Of a DNA stretch of 22,889 nucleotides, positions 21,590-22,889 are shown piece after piece. Source of the DNA: JARBAU01 sp040414675 (GTDB lineage: Archaea; Thermoproteota; Nitrososphaeria; Nitrososphaerales; Nitrososphaeraceae); assembly GCA_040414675.1 (NCBI GenBank), contig JBEDUN010000107.1, positions 1-22,889 on the forward strand. The letters are read 5' to 3'. Position numbers and translations under genes: made by a program. A model generated the notes under the pieces. The model saw only the letters and a program-made list of their open reading frames with translations. It had not been told where the DNA came from and made no database searches. Every line of letters starts with the position of its first letter. The stretch's first letter is position 1.

Positions 21590-21781
21590 ATGGCAACTAG
21601 AACAACCCTCGCTGCAATCATATTTGTTGCACTGATCATAGTTTTGGCCTCAACTATGGCAATAAGCCTGACCACTCCTTTATGGGCTATGACGAAGCAG
21701 CAAAGAGATCAAGCAACAATGATGATTAAGAATATGTCATCGGAAAATATGACAAGTGGCGGCACTAATATGACAAAGTGA
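21590..21781 (+). CDS. Small exported or membrane-anchored protein, 63 residues
   Basis: The sequence starts MATRTT, then a long hydrophobic helix (LAAIIFVALIIVLASTMAIS) and a polar tail rich in Met, Asn, Ser and Thr (KNMSSENMTSGGTNMTK). Either the helix is an uncleaved anchor or it is a signal peptide releasing a 35-residue Met-rich peptide. Met-rich extracytoplasmic tails can bind copper, which would be relevant in a copper-dependent ammonia oxidiser, but this is speculation. A strong TATA box precedes it. No family recognised. Confidence 0.68.
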   Translation: MATRTTLAAIIFVALIIVLASTMAISLTTPLWAMTKQQRDQATMMIKNMSSENMTSGGTNMTK

Positions 21782-21939
21782 ATATTATTTTATTTTCAAC
21801 ATTCTGATTTTTTATATAATACATAATGATCAACTGCAGGAAACTCATTCTATCATTCTGCATATGATACAATTGATAGAGGCTAGCGAATCTCATTATC
21901 TTTATTACCTGTTTTACTTGCATAGATAGATTAAACCTT

Positions 21940-22071
21940 CTATTGATTTCTATATGGATACACTTCCCAACAGAAGTGTAGCCCATCTTTGTAAGCTATA
22001 ATGTCACCTATGTCTGTAAGTACAACAATTACCAATTCATTTTTATGAATGGAGAGCATCTTTTCTTCCAT
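21940..22071 (-). CDS. Possible 43-residue microprotein
   Basis: ATG 22071-22069 begins a frame whose composition is distinctly protein-like: MEEKMLSIHKNELVIVVLTD, then IGDIIAYKDGLHFCWEVYPY. It alternates strand-forming residues as in a small beta sheet. It overlaps a 73-codon frame at 21765-21986 that I consider a shadow. No promoter was identified and no family recognised. Confidence 0.38.
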   Translation of the reverse strand: MEEKMLSIHKNELVIVVLTDIGDIIAYKDGLHFCWEVYPYRNQ

Positions 22072-22181
22072 AATCCAGACTATTGCAATTATAATGAATT
22101 TGAAAAAATGGTAGATTACAATGATATTTTATGCTACAAACATGTAGCCATGTCTACCTTTACCAGTATTCTTACCCCACG

Positions 22182-22607
22182 TCAACACTTGTTAGATTCG
22201 TCGTCGAAAAGTTTCCGAAGTCGGTCATAACTTTGGTACCAATTCTTGACATTTGTAATGTCCGGATAAGCGTCAATTTCTGCCATTATTTTGGCAGTTT
22301 GAGATTGTATCGAATGCCTAATCATATCTTTTGCCTCCGAAAGAGTCATATCTCTTTCCAGTCGATGTTGGTCTGCAGCCTGTAAATATGAAGATATGGT
22401 TGACAATAAAATATAGTGTGCAGCAGCAATCCATTGGCTAGGCATATTTGGAAACTGCTTTATTATTTTATTATTTACTATCTCAGCATGTAACTTTGCA
22501 TTTCGAATTATCGTTAGTCTGGCATGTTGATTCATTTTCTTATGACTTCTAGATTCTTCCTCGTCGAGCATTTGTTCAAAATACTTGTCGTTGGAAGGGA
22601 GATTCAC
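22182..22607 (-). CDS. Hypothetical helical protein, 141 residues
   Basis: GTG 22607 begins a soluble, almost entirely helical protein: a charged N-terminus (FEQMLDEEESRSHKKMNQHA), a central helix with Trp and aromatics (PSQWIAAAHYILLSTISSYL), and heptad-like stretches (RLERDMTLSEAKDMIRHSIQ, NWYQSYDRLRKLFDDES). There is no signal peptide or metal motif. Ordinary length and amino-acid use make it a secure gene, but I do not recognise the family. It lies in the same direction as the truncated gene at the right edge, 110 bases downstream of it. Confidence 0.68.
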   Translation of the reverse strand: MNLPSNDKYFEQMLDEEESRSHKKMNQHARLTIIRNAKLHAEIVNNKIIKQFPNMPSQWIAAAHYILLSTISSYLQAADQHRLERDMTLSEAKDMIRHSIQSQTAKIMAEIDAYPDITNVKNWYQSYDRLRKLFDDESNKC

Positions 22608-22717
22608 TGTTTCAGCACATCCACACTAAAAAGAGTGGGTTTACCAATAAATCATTTTCATTTCGTGGCATTTCTTGATTTTTCTTTACTGTTAGTAGTT
22701 GTCTTTTGCCTCATCTT

Positions 22718-22889
22718 CTAATACTGGTATGGCTGCTGCGATTTTCTCCTTCTTAATGATACAACTATGTATGCAGATAAAGCAACTATTGCTGCTTGCA
22801 TAACCTTTGTGAATATGTCTGTCGCGCCTATATCATCTTGTATTCCTATTGAGGGAATATTTATTGTCCTAGTTAATATGTAAAATAGA
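22718..22889 (-). CDS. Membrane protein C-terminus, cut by the window edge
   Basis: The minus-strand frame is open from base 22889 to TAG 22718-22720 and reads a polar segment (TRTINIPSIGIQDDIGATDI), one transmembrane helix (VMQAAIVALSAYIVVSL) and a basic C-terminus (RRRKSQQPYQY), so the tail is probably cytoplasmic. No start codon is visible in the window, so the N-terminus lies beyond the right edge. Confidence 0.5.
   Translation of the reverse strand, partial: LFYILTRTINIPSIGIQDDIGATDIFTKVMQAAIVALSAYIVVSLRRRKSQQPYQY

Noticed and set aside
21765..21986. 73-codon minus-strand frame
   Set aside because: It overlaps the exported microprotein end and a better frame at 21940-22071; no motif or promoter supports it.

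Overview
This is an AT-rich chromosomal window, about one-third G+C by eye. Its gene content points to an ammonia-oxidising thaumarchaeon of the Nitrososphaerales, most likely a Candidatus Nitrosocosmicus relative. That assignment is an inference from a single-domain cupredoxin, several CBS-domain proteins, a DUF6659-like protein, a lone UreF, an Lrp/AsnC regulator, Asn/Asp/Gln-rich insertions, and TATA-type promoters about 27 nt upstream of leaderless starts. I recognise no rRNA, tRNA, CRISPR array or intact insertion sequence. Coding density is low, and the long gaps hold microproteins and gene remnants.

Layout. 1-5.1 kb: the edge of a small membrane protein (minus), a heavy-metal P-type ATPase split by a frameshift in an 8-A tract, a four-CBS protein, a truncated methyltransferase remnant, two overlapping tiny zinc-finger ORFs and a single-span microprotein. 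5.3-8.3 kb: a secreted cupredoxin, a GT-B glycosyltransferase (minus), a HEAT-like protein and a conserved-looking hypothetical. 8.6-9.5 kb: a compact minus-strand block of a ribbon-helix-helix-like protein, two small membrane proteins and a broken upstream gene, with G+C-richer codons; it resembles a remnant of an integrated element. 9.8-14.2 kb: a phosphoribosyltransferase, a membrane-anchored protein, a three-gene minus operon starting with a C2HC zinc finger, an alcohol-dehydrogenase C-terminal relic, and a translationally coupled pair of CBS proteins. 14.4-17.1 kb: an NTF2/SnoaL-like protein, a single-domain response regulator, a gene-poor stretch with a nested inverted repeat, and an exported or anchored small protein. 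17.1-22.9 kb: a DUF6659-like protein, a Cys-motif hypothetical, orphan ureF, an Lrp/AsnC regulator with a problematic start, microproteins, a degraded FtsX/MacB permease relic, and hypotheticals running off the right edge.

How the parts fit. Plausible working units are the CBS pair (nucleotide or energy sensing), the zinc-finger operon at 11.2-12.0 kb, and the small-protein module at 8.6-9.2 kb. The rest are mostly single genes. The most unusual signals are repeated one-base frame disruptions (P-type ATPase, a 50-residue basic protein, probably the Lrp 5' end), a family of tiny C2HC fingers with identical ligand spacing at two loci, the RHH plus membrane-protein module, and the structured element at 16.08-16.16 kb.
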